Shown here piece after piece: positions 34,457 to 42,106 of a stretch of DNA of 64,000 bases (positions are counted from its first letter, which is position 1; every line of letters starts with the position of its first letter). The notes beneath the pieces are model-generated. The model was not told the DNA's origin. It ran no database searches and saw only the letters and a program-made list of their open reading frames with translations. The DNA lies in assembly GCF_002407185.1 (NCBI RefSeq), contig NZ_CP023563.1, positions 310,001 to 374,000 on the forward strand, written 5' to 3'. The stretch is from Brachybacterium vulturis (GTDB taxonomy: Bacteria > Actinomycetota > Actinomycetes > Actinomycetales > Dermabacteraceae). The translations under genes were made by a program, and so were the position numbers.

Positions 34457-34947
34457 GCTCCGAGGACCTGAGCACGGGCGACCACAGCTCGCGACCCGCA
34501 CGGGTCCCGGCGCGGGCCTGGCTGCGACCTGCCCTGCTGCTGGTGGGCGGGCTGCTGCTGGCCGTCGTGCTGGTCCTGGCCGAGCAGTGGATCGGCGCCG
34601 CGGCGGTCGCGCTGTTCTCGGTGTTCATGGCGTACTGGACCAGTCCGCTGCGCGCCGGGGAGCACACCCCGCTGGCCACCGCTCTGGCACGACGCGAGGT
34701 GGGCACCGCGATCGTGCTGTGGGCACCGGGCGATCCACACTCCTCGCGGCTCCAGGTCGCGTTCCGCTCGCCGCGCGAGGACGTGGTGTGGGTGAACGTG
34801 CACCGCGACGTACAGGCGCAGCAGCTGCTGGCCGAGCACGGCGGAGCCGAGGCGCTGCCGCTGGTGCTGGTCGGCGAGGCGAGGCGACCCCGCGCCACGG
34901 CAGGCGAGCTGATGGACCTGCAGGAGGCCGAGCGGCGCGGGGCCTGA
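34453..34947 (+). CDS. Membrane-anchored glutaredoxin-like protein without the CxxC cysteines
   Basis: This protein of up to 164 aa has two closely spaced helices (ALLLVGGLLLAVVLVLAEQW; GAAAVALFSVFMAYW) and a C-terminal domain of about 95 residues. The domain aligns with actinobacterial membrane glutaredoxins: TAIVLWAPGDPHSSRL corresponds to the usual V-x-W-R-P-G-C-P-Y-C-x-R-L. Both catalytic Cys are replaced (D94-P-H-S97), while a cis-Pro-like A-L-P-L-V remains. No ATG or GTG exists in frame before the first helix: the only plausible start overlapping the LysR stop is CTG in CTGA, and the first GTG (34543) falls inside helix 1. Translation start is thus uncertain. Confidence 0.6.
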   Translation: MSSEDLSTGDHSSRPARVPARAWLRPALLLVGGLLLAVVLVLAEQWIGAAAVALFSVFMAYWTSPLRAGEHTPLATALARREVGTAIVLWAPGDPHSSRLQVAFRSPREDVVWVNVHRDVQAQQLLAEHGGAEALPLVLVGEARRPRATAGELMDLQEAERRGA

Positions 34948-34960
34948 ACCGGGGGCCCGC

Positions 34961-35245
34961 TCAGGCGCCGGGCAGCTCCCCGATCGCCACGGTCCACTCG
35001 CGCGCGTCACGGTCGACGATGACCCGCTCGCGCTTGAAGGGGTCGCCGTCGAGCTTCGCGAGCGCGTCCTCCGCAGACTCCGCGACGACGATCAGCAGGG
35101 CGCCCGGACCGCCGCCCAGCGCACCGGCGAGCAGCAGAGTCCCCTCCCGGCGCAGCTCGGAGAGGTGCTCGCGATGCTCGGGCCGGAAGGTGGCGACGCG
35201 CTGGGCGTCGTCGGTGTAGGTGTACTGGACGGCGAAGATGGCCAC
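34961..35245 (-). CDS. YciI-like protein
   Basis: This 94-aa protein has the YciI/DUF1330-like ferredoxin fold pattern: FAVQYTYTDDAQRVATFRPEHREHLSELRREGTLLLAGAL, followed by LIVVAESAEDALAKLDGDPF and a final strand REWTVAIGEL. The His-Asp pair of YciI is represented by RPEHREHL and DGDPF. Family members act as small hydrolases or stress proteins of unknown substrate. The GTG start follows GGGAGA at good spacing. It converges with the glutaredoxin-like gene (14-bp gap). Confidence 0.82.
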   Translation of the reverse strand: MAIFAVQYTYTDDAQRVATFRPEHREHLSELRREGTLLLAGALGGGPGALLIVVAESAEDALAKLDGDPFKRERVIVDRDAREWTVAIGELPGA

Positions 35246-35435
35246 GGTCTCTCCCGGGATGATCGGAGGCCGGCGGGGTCGCGCCGGTCGGTGCTGAGAG
35301 GTCCATCGTGCCGCATGTGCGCCACGCCCCGTCGAGCGTTCCGCGGAAGGGCTCGGGCGCGAGCCTCCGGAGCACAGCCCGGGCGGCACCCCCTCCACTC
35401 TTCCATTATTCCGAATTTCCGGATATTCTGGTTCC

Positions 35436-36044
35436 ATGGTCCCGCACCCCGATCCGTCCCTCCCGGACTCCCGCGCCCGACTGGAAGCGCTCGAGGCGCG
35501 GGTGGCCGCCCTGGAATCCGCCGGCACCACGGAGGAGCACCTCGAGAGCGGCCGCTGCGCACCCTCGCGCCCTCCTCGTCCCGATGCTGCGGCGAGCGCG
35601 GCCGCGAGCACCCCCGTGCAGTCCTCTTCGGAGCCCGCGGAGGATGCGTTCTGGGCGCTGACCTCCCTGAAGGAGCATTGCCCGACCCCCGGTGCGGTGG
35701 TGTTCGCCGGGGCGGTGGACGTGGGCGCCGGGCACCTCGAGTACCAGTGGGGGCGCCCCACCGAGCACCTGCTGGCGACGGACTGGGCCGAGCACGCGGA
35801 GACGGTCGCGGCGCTCGGTCATCCCCTGCGCCTGGCGCTGCTGCGCCGGCTGCTGGACGGCGAGCACACCGTCGCCCAGCTCGTGGACGAGTTGGAGCTG
35901 GCCTCGACGGGCGTCGCCTATCACCATCTCTCCGCGCTGCAGGGCGGGGGCTGGGTGACCACGCCGCGCCGCGGCAGCTGGGCACTCGCCGCGCCGCGCG
36001 TGGTGCCCCTGCTGGCCATCATCACCGCCCTGGAGACGGGGTGA
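35436..36044 (+). CDS. ArsR-type winged-helix regulator with long N-terminal extension
   Basis: This 202-aa regulator has a C-terminal winged helix (AALGHPLRLALLRRLLDGEHTVAQLVDELELASTGVAYHHLSALQGGGWV). A roughly 110-residue N-terminal part includes a short coiled coil (RLEALEARVAALES), a disordered Ala/Ser/Pro stretch and a folded segment (GAVVFAGAVDVGAGHLEYQWG). TATTCT exactly 6 nt before the ATG and an unusually A/T-rich upstream region mark the promoter. It starts a three-gene operon by GTGA overlap, so it probably regulates the serine hydrolase and membrane protein that follow. Confidence 0.82.
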   Translation: MVPHPDPSLPDSRARLEALEARVAALESAGTTEEHLESGRCAPSRPPRPDAAASAAASTPVQSSSEPAEDAFWALTSLKEHCPTPGAVVFAGAVDVGAGHLEYQWGRPTEHLLATDWAEHAETVAALGHPLRLALLRRLLDGEHTVAQLVDELELASTGVAYHHLSALQGGGWVTTPRRGSWALAAPRVVPLLAIITALETG

Positions 36045-37204
36045 GCATGCTCCCCGATCGACCCGCCGGCGACCCCGGCACCCCCGACCCCGCAGCCGCG
36101 GCGGACGCTCCGGCCCCGACGCCTCCGGTCGGCCGACGAACCGTCCTGGCCGCCGGGATCCCGGCCGTCGTCGGCCTCCTCGGGATGTCTGCGCTGACCA
36201 GCCCCCGCCCCGCGGATCTCGGAGACCCCGGCGGAGACCGGCAGCTGACCCGTACTCTCACCCCGCACCTCAGTGGCCATCGCCGGGTGGCCGTCGCCCA
36301 TCTCGACGGCAGCGGCGGCGTGCGCTTCGCCGGTTTCGGGGCCGACGAGAACACGGAGTTCGAGATCGGCTCGGTCTCCAAGACCTTCACCGGTGCCCTG
36401 CTGGCCGAGGCCATCTCCCGCGGCGAGGTCACGACGCGGACCACCGTCGCCGAGGTGCTCGGCGACGGCGCGGCGAGCAGCGAGATCGCGGACGTCACCT
36501 TCGCCGAGCTCGCCATCCACACCTCCGGACTGCCGCGCCTGGCACCCGGCACCGTCGCCGGCTCGTTCCTGGCGAGCTTCCTGCGGAAGGACCCGTATGC
36601 GGGACGCGACGCAGACCAGGTGATCGCCGACGCGCTCGCGTGCAGCCCCTCTGGGCGCGGCAGCTTCGCCTACTCGAACCTCGGCGTCGCGCTGCAGGGT
36701 CAGCTGCTGGCCCGTGCGGCCGGGACCGACTTCGCCCCGCTGCTGACCCAGCGGATCCTCGAGCCGCTGGGACTGGGTGGCACCTACGCCCCGATCACCG
36801 CCGAGAACCTGCGGGAGACGGCCACTCGGGGCCATGGCGGGAGCGGCCTGCCGCAGGCCCCGTGGACCATGAACGGCAGCGCCCCGGCGGGCGGCATCCG
36901 CTCCACCGCGGCGGATCTGGCCACCTACCTGGCCGGGACCCTCGACGGCTCGGCCCCGGGCGCGGCCGCCGCCTCCGAGATCCTGGTCGAGTCCAGCGCG
37001 ACGGAGCACCACGGCATGAACTGGTTCCACGAGGACTTCGGCGACGGCACCTGGCACACCTTCCACAACGGGATGACCGGCGGCTTCGCCGCCTTCGTGG
37101 GCTTCACGCCGGCGACCGGCCGAGGGATCGTGATCCTCACCGACACCGCCCGCAGCGTCGATGCGCTCGCGGTGGACATCCTCACCGGGGAGGTGGCCCT
37201 GTGA
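36041..37204 (+). CDS. Exported serine hydrolase (class C beta-lactamase / DD-peptidase-like)
   Basis: This 387-aa protein has a twin-arginine-like signal (G-R-R-T-V-L-A-A-G about residues 31-39, then a hydrophobic stretch to 52), so it is probably exported. The catalytic motifs of the serine beta-lactamase/DD-peptidase fold are present: S111-V-S-K114, Y-S-N in FAYSNLG, and H-N-G (FHNGMTGG) in the position of KTG. Likely action on peptidoglycan or an ester. The GTG start overlaps the ArsR stop (GTGA), and the next gene starts the same way at its own stop. Confidence 0.85.
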   Translation: MSMLPDRPAGDPGTPDPAAAADAPAPTPPVGRRTVLAAGIPAVVGLLGMSALTSPRPADLGDPGGDRQLTRTLTPHLSGHRRVAVAHLDGSGGVRFAGFGADENTEFEIGSVSKTFTGALLAEAISRGEVTTRTTVAEVLGDGAASSEIADVTFAELAIHTSGLPRLAPGTVAGSFLASFLRKDPYAGRDADQVIADALACSPSGRGSFAYSNLGVALQGQLLARAAGTDFAPLLTQRILEPLGLGGTYAPITAENLRETATRGHGGSGLPQAPWTMNGSAPAGGIRSTAADLATYLAGTLDGSAPGAAAASEILVESSATEHHGMNWFHEDFGDGTWHTFHNGMTGGFAAFVGFTPATGRGIVILTDTARSVDALAVDILTGEVAL

Positions 37205-37581
37205 CGACCGTGCTGGGTCTGCTGCCGCTGCTGTCCGCTCTGGTGCTCTCGGTCGTGCTGCTGAGCTCGGTCGTGGCTCTCTTCCGACGCCATCAGCATC
37301 CGTGGCGGATCCTCCAGCGCGGCCTCGGCGGTGCCAGCATCCTCGCGATCCTCGGGGTGATCGGGGTCGTGCCCTCCGCGCTGTGGTGGCTGCCGTGGCT
37401 GCTCACCCTCGCGCTGACCGCGGGCGTCGTGGTCGCGTGCCGGCGCCTGCTGGTGCGGACTCCTCCCGCCGAGCCGACCCGGCGGGAGGCCGCGCACCTC
37501 GCCGCGCCGGGGCGGCTGAACCTGGGGATCGAGGTGGTCCTCTATCTCGCGCTGCTGGTGATCGCGCTGGTCGCGGGCTGA
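37201..37581 (+). CDS. Four-helix membrane protein coupled to the serine hydrolase
   Basis: This 126-aa protein is not recognised. It has about four hydrophobic helices (LLPLLSALVLSVVLLSSVVAL; ILAILGVIGVVPSAL; WLPWLLTLALTAGVVVA; VVLYLALLVIALVAG) with a short basic loop carrying RRLLVRTPPAEPTRREA. GTGA overlap couples it to the hydrolase, similar to small transmembrane partners at the C-terminus of some CubicO-family proteins. Function unknown. Confidence 0.7.
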   Translation: MTTVLGLLPLLSALVLSVVLLSSVVALFRRHQHPWRILQRGLGGASILAILGVIGVVPSALWWLPWLLTLALTAGVVVACRRLLVRTPPAEPTRREAAHLAAPGRLNLGIEVVLYLALLVIALVAG

Positions 37582-37628
37582 GCGGAGGGGATCGTCGGTG
37601 CCGGCGGCGCGCCGCGGCGGCTCTGTGC

Positions 37629-38417
37629 TCAGCCGCGCAGCGGCAGCCAGTCCAGCACGTCCTGGATGCCCTGGTCCCAGAAGTCCCAGGTGTGCGCGCC
37701 CGGGCGCAGCCGGGAGGTGAGCTCCACGCCGTGCTGCCGGGCGGCGTCGAGGAACCCCCGGTTCATGCCCAGCAGCTGGTCCTCGGTGCCGCAGTCCAGG
37801 AACAGGGCCGGCAGCGCTGCGGGGTCGGCAGCGGCCAGCAGGCCGCACAGGTCGTCCTCGGTACCGGTGAGATCGCGTCCCGCCCAGATCCGCTCGGCGA
37901 GATGGCCGGTGTTCAGCTCCAGGCTCAGCGATGCGGGATCCAGCGCCCCCGAGAGGCTCGCGGCGGCGGCGAAGCGCTCCGGATGGTGCAGCGCCAGCTT
38001 GAACGCCCCGAAGCCGCCCATCGACAGGCCCGCCACGAAGGTGTCCTCCCGGGCAGTGGAGACGCGGAAGGTGCGGGCGATCAGCTGCGGCAGCTCCTCG
38101 GCGACGAAGGTCCAGTACGCCTCCCCCACCGCCTCGTCGGCGCAGAAGGAGCGGCGCACCTCGGGCATCACCACGGCGATGCCCTTCTCGGTCGCGTACC
38201 GCTCGATCGAGGTGCGCCGCTCCCAGATGGTGCAGTCATCGCTGAGCCCGTGCAGCAGGTAGAGCACCGGCACGCCGCGCGCGGACACTGCATCGGCGCC
38301 TGCCTGCCCGTCGGCTCCTTCCATCCCAATCCCGGCCGCGGCCTGCGGCAGAAGCACCACCATCGAGGTGCCCATGCCGAGGGATTCGGCGAAGAAGTCG
38401 GTGCGCATGCGGATCAT
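37629..38417 (-). CDS. Esterase D / S-formylglutathione hydrolase-like esterase
   Basis: This 262-aa alpha/beta hydrolase has a nucleophile elbow G-L-S-M-G-G (AGLSMGGFGAFKLAL), catalytic Asp in FLDCGTEDQLL and His in RPGAHTWDFWD; the pattern is that of tributyrin esterase EstA and antigen-85-related Esterase D. The HGLSDDCTIWERRT loop is typical. No signal peptide, so cytosolic. The ATG at 38417 has CAGGAG at suitable spacing; a second ATG lies three codons in. The substrate is probably a small acyl ester. Confidence 0.85.
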   Translation of the reverse strand: MIRMRTDFFAESLGMGTSMVVLLPQAAAGIGMEGADGQAGADAVSARGVPVLYLLHGLSDDCTIWERRTSIERYATEKGIAVVMPEVRRSFCADEAVGEAYWTFVAEELPQLIARTFRVSTAREDTFVAGLSMGGFGAFKLALHHPERFAAAASLSGALDPASLSLELNTGHLAERIWAGRDLTGTEDDLCGLLAAADPAALPALFLDCGTEDQLLGMNRGFLDAARQHGVELTSRLRPGAHTWDFWDQGIQDVLDWLPLRG

Positions 38418-38546
38418 CGGTGATCGCTCCTGGGTCGCGGGTTGGGGCCGACGGCGAGGCCATCCGCCGGCAGGAAGACGATATCCCTGCACGCCACCGA
38501 CGGCCGTCGATGCGGCGCGTGCGAGCCCCTGATTTTCCTGGAACGG

Positions 38547-38612
38547 TTCACATCGACGCACTTGCGGACATAGAGTGCTCGCCGGGTGTCAATACTGACA
38601 TCGCGCTGTCAC
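38547..38612 (+). promoter_or_regulatory. Promoter/operator region of the secreted-protein ABC operon
   Basis: TTCACA (38547-38552), 18 nt, TAGAGT (38571-38576) form a sigma70-like promoter. It is followed by TGTCA-ATAC-TGACA (38587-38600) and a third TGTCA, a small inverted repeat that could be an operator in the leader. AGGAAAAG Shine-Dalgarno follows. Confidence 0.45.
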
Positions 38613-38631
38613 ATCACATCCGAGGAAAAGC

Positions 38632-39024
38632 ATGAAAAGCGTACGATCACGAATCGCAGCTGCTGCAGTCCTGGGAACTTTGCTGCTCGGCGGCATGGGC
38701 GCCGCGTACGCGGGAAATTCGTATTCCTCGTTCAGCACCACCGTGCCGCGCATCAATGGCCTGGGATCGACCGGATACCAGACCAAGGCGATTTCCAACG
38801 CGCACGTCCAGTTCAACAGCACGATGGTGGGCGGGAACTACGTCGTCGACGCGCGCGCCGAGGGGCCCTCGTACGCCGGGCCATGGTCACGAAACGTCGA
38901 TGACGGCGACGCACGCTCACTCACCAACACAATCAATAGCGGGAGCAACACCCGCATCTCCTTCAGCAATGACCTCACGACGCTCCAGAACGTCCAGGTC
39001 AGTGGTAAGTGGCGCAGCCAGTGA
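38632..39024 (+). CDS. Small secreted protein, possible bacteriocin-like or DUF2712-like
   Basis: This 130-aa precursor has a textbook Sec signal (MKSVRSR, hydrophobic core AAAVLGTLLLGG, AYA cleavage after residue 27). The mature protein of about 103 residues has no Cys and is rich in Ser, Asn, Thr, Gly and Tyr (GNSYSSFSTTVP...; ending VQVSGKWRSQ), with beta-strand-like alternation. The overall shape recalls DUF2712 secreted proteins of Firmicutes, though I cannot confirm this. Its stop overlaps the next gene's GTG, so expression is locked to a dedicated ABC transporter. Codons here are less G/C-biased than around it, hinting at acquisition. Bacteriocin, signalling protein or transporter-associated ligand are all open. 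Confidence 0.8.
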   Translation: MKSVRSRIAAAAVLGTLLLGGMGAAYAGNSYSSFSTTVPRINGLGSTGYQTKAISNAHVQFNSTMVGGNYVVDARAEGPSYAGPWSRNVDDGDARSLTNTINSGSNTRISFSNDLTTLQNVQVSGKWRSQ

Positions 39025-39830
39025 ACCTGACGCCGCCCGCCGGCGCCACCAAGAATCTCGTGGTGCCGGCGCGGCGGCGGTTCAGTCGCCTCTCGATAGC
39101 CCGACGTCCGATGTGGTGGGGGCTCGTCCTCGCTGTTGTCGTGGCACCCACGCTCGTCGCGGCGAGCATGGGCGCTGGAAGTATCCTCGACTCCCCGATG
39201 ACGCTGTTCTCCCTCAGCTTCGAGATCCAGGCACTCATCGGCCCCCTGCTCGTGGTTGCGCTGTACGTCGTCCCGATCTCGGAGCAGTTCACGAACGGCT
39301 GGTTCCTCTACACACGCACCCGCCAGGACCTTCGCCATCGCCTCCTCGCGCTCACCCTGCACAGCACAGCGATCCCAGCCGCTGTCATGATGGCGGCGAC
39401 GCTTCTCTCCGCGCTCTACGCTTTCGGATTCGGTCCGTTCGGTGTGGCGCTGCCCGGTCCGAGTTCGAGCGACTACGCGACGTTCACTCAGCTCACTGCG
39501 GCGAGCGGGATCCTTTACGTGGCCGTGGTCGTGATGTGGCAAGGCCTGTGGGCTGCCATCTTCTCCCTCGTCGCGTTCGGACTGCTCCTGCTCACCGGGC
39601 GCCGAGCAGTGGCGTTCGCGATCCCGCTCGTCCTGTACTGGGTGGATAACGCTGTGATCGGTGCTGCGGGCCAGGCGAGCTTCCGGTCCGTCTCCTCCAT
39701 CAACCCGTTCACCGTGACCCAGTCACCGATCTGGACTGCGGCAGTGCCGCTGCTGTGGTGGGTCGGGATACTCGTGATGCTGGCAGCGTTGCTCCACCAT
39801 CGGCGCGGGGAAGTGACGACGCTCCTGTGA
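39021..39830 (+). CDS. ABC-2-like permease, first subunit
   Basis: This 269-aa membrane protein has about six helices. After a basic N-terminus (NLVVPARRRFSRL) and helix 1 comes a cytoplasmic patch WFLYTRTRQDLRHRL, resembling the amphipathic YxxxRTxxRxxW-type elements at the ends of ABC-2 permeases for lantibiotic immunity and related exporters. GTG start (39021) overlaps the secreted-protein stop; its own stop overlaps the next GTG. With the partner permease and ATPase it should form one transporter. No characterised family is evident to me. Confidence 0.7.
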   Translation: MNLTPPAGATKNLVVPARRRFSRLSIARRPMWWGLVLAVVVAPTLVAASMGAGSILDSPMTLFSLSFEIQALIGPLLVVALYVVPISEQFTNGWFLYTRTRQDLRHRLLALTLHSTAIPAAVMMAATLLSALYAFGFGPFGVALPGPSSSDYATFTQLTAASGILYVAVVVMWQGLWAAIFSLVAFGLLLLTGRRAVAFAIPLVLYWVDNAVIGAAGQASFRSVSSINPFTVTQSPIWTAAVPLLWWVGILVMLAALLHHRRGEVTTLL

Positions 39831-41305
39831 GCACCGCTGCCGTCGTTCGCACGTGGTATCTGCCGGTGTATGCGGCGATCGTCGTCGCCTCGGCGTTCCT
39901 CCACACTCGCTCGCTGACAGCTGGCGCCGCGGAGCTCGGCGCGCGACCATCCTTCCTCGAGGCCGTCCTGAATGTCTCAGGTGATTCGTACATCCTGATC
40001 CCATGGATGCTCATGGCGTGGATTCTGAGCGTGGCAGCCCACCTCGCCGAGTCGACCGACCCTCTGGTCCTTCTGCGGCACGGGTCCCGCCTCCGATGGA
40101 TGCTGGCGCGTGGGTCCACGTTCTTGCGAGACGCGGTGTTCATCGTGGGGACGACTGTGGCGGCCGCTGCTGTGACCGCTCCCGGGCTGCCGTTGACGAC
40201 GCAGTGGACACGGGCTCCCTGGGGTGCGATCGACAACGCACTCCTCGCAGCGTGGACGACTAGCGGGTTGCCCCCGCTCGCAGCAGTCATCGCCCAGAGC
40301 GTCCTCACCATCTCCGGCCTCCTCGCGGTCTCGACGGTGGCCAGTGCTGTTGCTATCGCGACCTCGCGGCATCGCCCGCTCAGCCTCCTGCTTGTGCTGA
40401 GCGCCGGCTTCCTGGTGCCACTGCTGTTGGTACGAACGCCTGTCGCCGGTGTCCTGGAGTCGCTCGTCGTACTCGCTCATCGCGGGTTTCCGGGATGGCC
40501 TGTGACCCCGATTCTGCTGCTCACCGCGGTGAGCATCGTGGTGCTTGCGCTCGTGGGTCTCATCGAGCAGCGCCGGCTCCCGCTCCGGCCGGCCTCGGCA
40601 GCGAGCGGCATCTACGCTCTGCTGGTCGCGGCACTGCTCACGGCAGCCGCGCTGGGGAGCGGCGCCTCGACGTTCGAGGATCTGCTGATCGCTCTGTTCT
40701 ACGGGTCGGGTGAGGTGGAGTTCCGCATCACGACGTACACCTTCTCGATGCTGATATTTCTGGGCCCCGCTTACCTCATGCTGTTGTCCGTCTTCGACTC
40801 CGATCTGCCTCGACTTCCACAGCTCGCAGTGCGTTACGGCAAGGTCTGGCCGTGGCTGCGGAACATCACCGTCCGGATCCTGCTGGCCGGCATCACACTC
40901 GTTCTCGTCCTGGCGCTCGCCACACTTCTCCTCGCCGCACTCACCGGTCGAGATCTCTCGCTGGGGCCGACGGGCGCGGTCTGGCATCAGTTCCTCATCA
41001 ACGGCGCCCTGCAGGTCTACGTCTCCGGAATGGCAGTTGTCCTCGTCGCCCTCCTGACCGGGTCGGACATAGCGGGAGTCTGGACCCTTCTCGCCCTCAT
41101 CGTCCTGGGCATCCCAACGCTCACCCTCGGGTACTTCCCCTCGGGCCTCCATATGCTCGGCCTGCTCCAGAACGGCGCGTCTCCGTGGCAGGGCACCGTC
41201 ATCCTCGTGATCAGCGCAGTCCTCCTCTCCATGACCGCCTACGTGATTTCCACCCGTCCCGCGCCGCAGCGCCTCATCACCGGGAGATCCCTTGCCCATC
41301 GTTGA
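39827..41305 (+). CDS. ABC-2-like permease, second (double-length) subunit
   Basis: This 492-aa protein has about 12 helices and looks like a tandem of two six-helix units. A basic patch LLRHGSRLRWMLARGSTFL lies near the start of the first half, and a corresponding patch LAVRYGKVWPWLRNITVRIL opens the second half; both resemble WFLYTRTRQDLRHRL of the first permease. The transporter would then contain three related membrane modules, which is unusual. Its GTG overlaps the preceding stop, and its own end overlaps the ATPase start by 14 bp. Function: translocation or removal of the co-encoded secreted protein or a related peptide, by inference. Confidence 0.7.
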   Translation: MSTAAVVRTWYLPVYAAIVVASAFLHTRSLTAGAAELGARPSFLEAVLNVSGDSYILIPWMLMAWILSVAAHLAESTDPLVLLRHGSRLRWMLARGSTFLRDAVFIVGTTVAAAAVTAPGLPLTTQWTRAPWGAIDNALLAAWTTSGLPPLAAVIAQSVLTISGLLAVSTVASAVAIATSRHRPLSLLLVLSAGFLVPLLLVRTPVAGVLESLVVLAHRGFPGWPVTPILLLTAVSIVVLALVGLIEQRRLPLRPASAASGIYALLVAALLTAAALGSGASTFEDLLIALFYGSGEVEFRITTYTFSMLIFLGPAYLMLLSVFDSDLPRLPQLAVRYGKVWPWLRNITVRILLAGITLVLVLALATLLLAALTGRDLSLGPTGAVWHQFLINGALQVYVSGMAVVLVALLTGSDIAGVWTLLALIVLGIPTLTLGYFPSGLHMLGLLQNGASPWQGTVILVISAVLLSMTAYVISTRPAPQRLITGRSLAHR

Positions 41306-41930
41306 ACTGACCGATGTCTCGAAGTCCTACGGCTCGAACGTGCTGTTCCAGGGGGTGAACCTCGCCATCGAGGACGGCAGGATCTATGGCCTCAGGGGGC
41401 CCAACGGCTCCGGCAAGTCGGTGCTCTTCCGGCTCATGACCGGATTCGTCCTCCCGGATACCGGCTCGATCACCATCGATCCGCGCTACCGCGACCCCCG
41501 GAACACCTTCCCGCAGGAGTTCGGGATCGTCATCGATCGTCCGGGTTACATGGCTGGGCGCACCGGCCTCGACAACCTCCTCTCACTCGCACAGATCAGG
41601 GGCGTCATCGGCGAGGCGGAGGTACGGGAGGCTATGCGGGGCTTCGGTCTGGACCCCGACTCGTCGACGAAGGTGGGCCGCTATTCGCTCGGCATGAAAC
41701 AGAAACTCTCATTGGTCCAGGCCACGATGGAGGGCCAGCGGGTCCTGATCCTCGACGAACCGTTCAATGCCCTGGATCATTCCAGCAGTGAAGCGCTGCG
41801 AGAGCGTCTCGCCACACACCGGGAGAGCGGTGGCACCGTCGTGATGACCAGTCACAACGAAGGAGATTTCGCTGTGCTGGCCGACGAGATCCACGAGATC
41901 GACCGAGGCACCCTCATCCATACCCGCTAG
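41292..41930 (+). CDS. ABC transporter ATP-binding protein (BcrA/LanF-like)
   Basis: This 212-aa ATPase is short for its class. Walker A G-P-N-G-S-G-K-S, a signature Y-S-L-G-M-K-Q-K (in place of LSGGQ, as in many peptide-immunity ATPases), Walker B VLILDEPFNALDH and H-loop MTSHNEGD are present. The YSLGM signature and missing C-terminal extension match drug/lantibiotic-immunity ATPases. The start is TTG with GGGAGA upstream, inside the previous gene. It ends the operon; its TAG is shared with an opposing TAG on the other strand (CTAG). Confidence 0.88.
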   Translation: MPIVELTDVSKSYGSNVLFQGVNLAIEDGRIYGLRGPNGSGKSVLFRLMTGFVLPDTGSITIDPRYRDPRNTFPQEFGIVIDRPGYMAGRTGLDNLLSLAQIRGVIGEAEVREAMRGFGLDPDSSTKVGRYSLGMKQKLSLVQATMEGQRVLILDEPFNALDHSSSEALRERLATHRESGGTVVMTSHNEGDFAVLADEIHEIDRGTLIHTR

Positions 41931-42031
41931 GTGTCGAAGGTCAGCACGCAGCGGTCACCGGCGCGGAACATGGGGCGCGCGACGATCTCGATCTCCCCGA
42001 GTTTCGTGACCAGGAAGCGGGTCTCCACCAC
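41927..42031 (-). pseudogene. Possible C-terminal gene remnant
   Basis: On the minus strand the 34 codons before TAG read like real protein (VETRFLVTKLGEIEIVARP, then MFRAGDRCVLTFDT) with strong G/C third positions. No start codon with a Shine-Dalgarno lies upstream before the frame runs into the GH13 gene. It may be the stump of a deleted gene, or chance. Confidence 0.25.
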
Positions 42032-42106
42032 GCTCTGCGGGTCGATCGGGGTGGGGTGGGCGAGGCCGGTCCTGCCGTCCCCGCCGGCGCGGCCTACGAT
42101 GACCGC

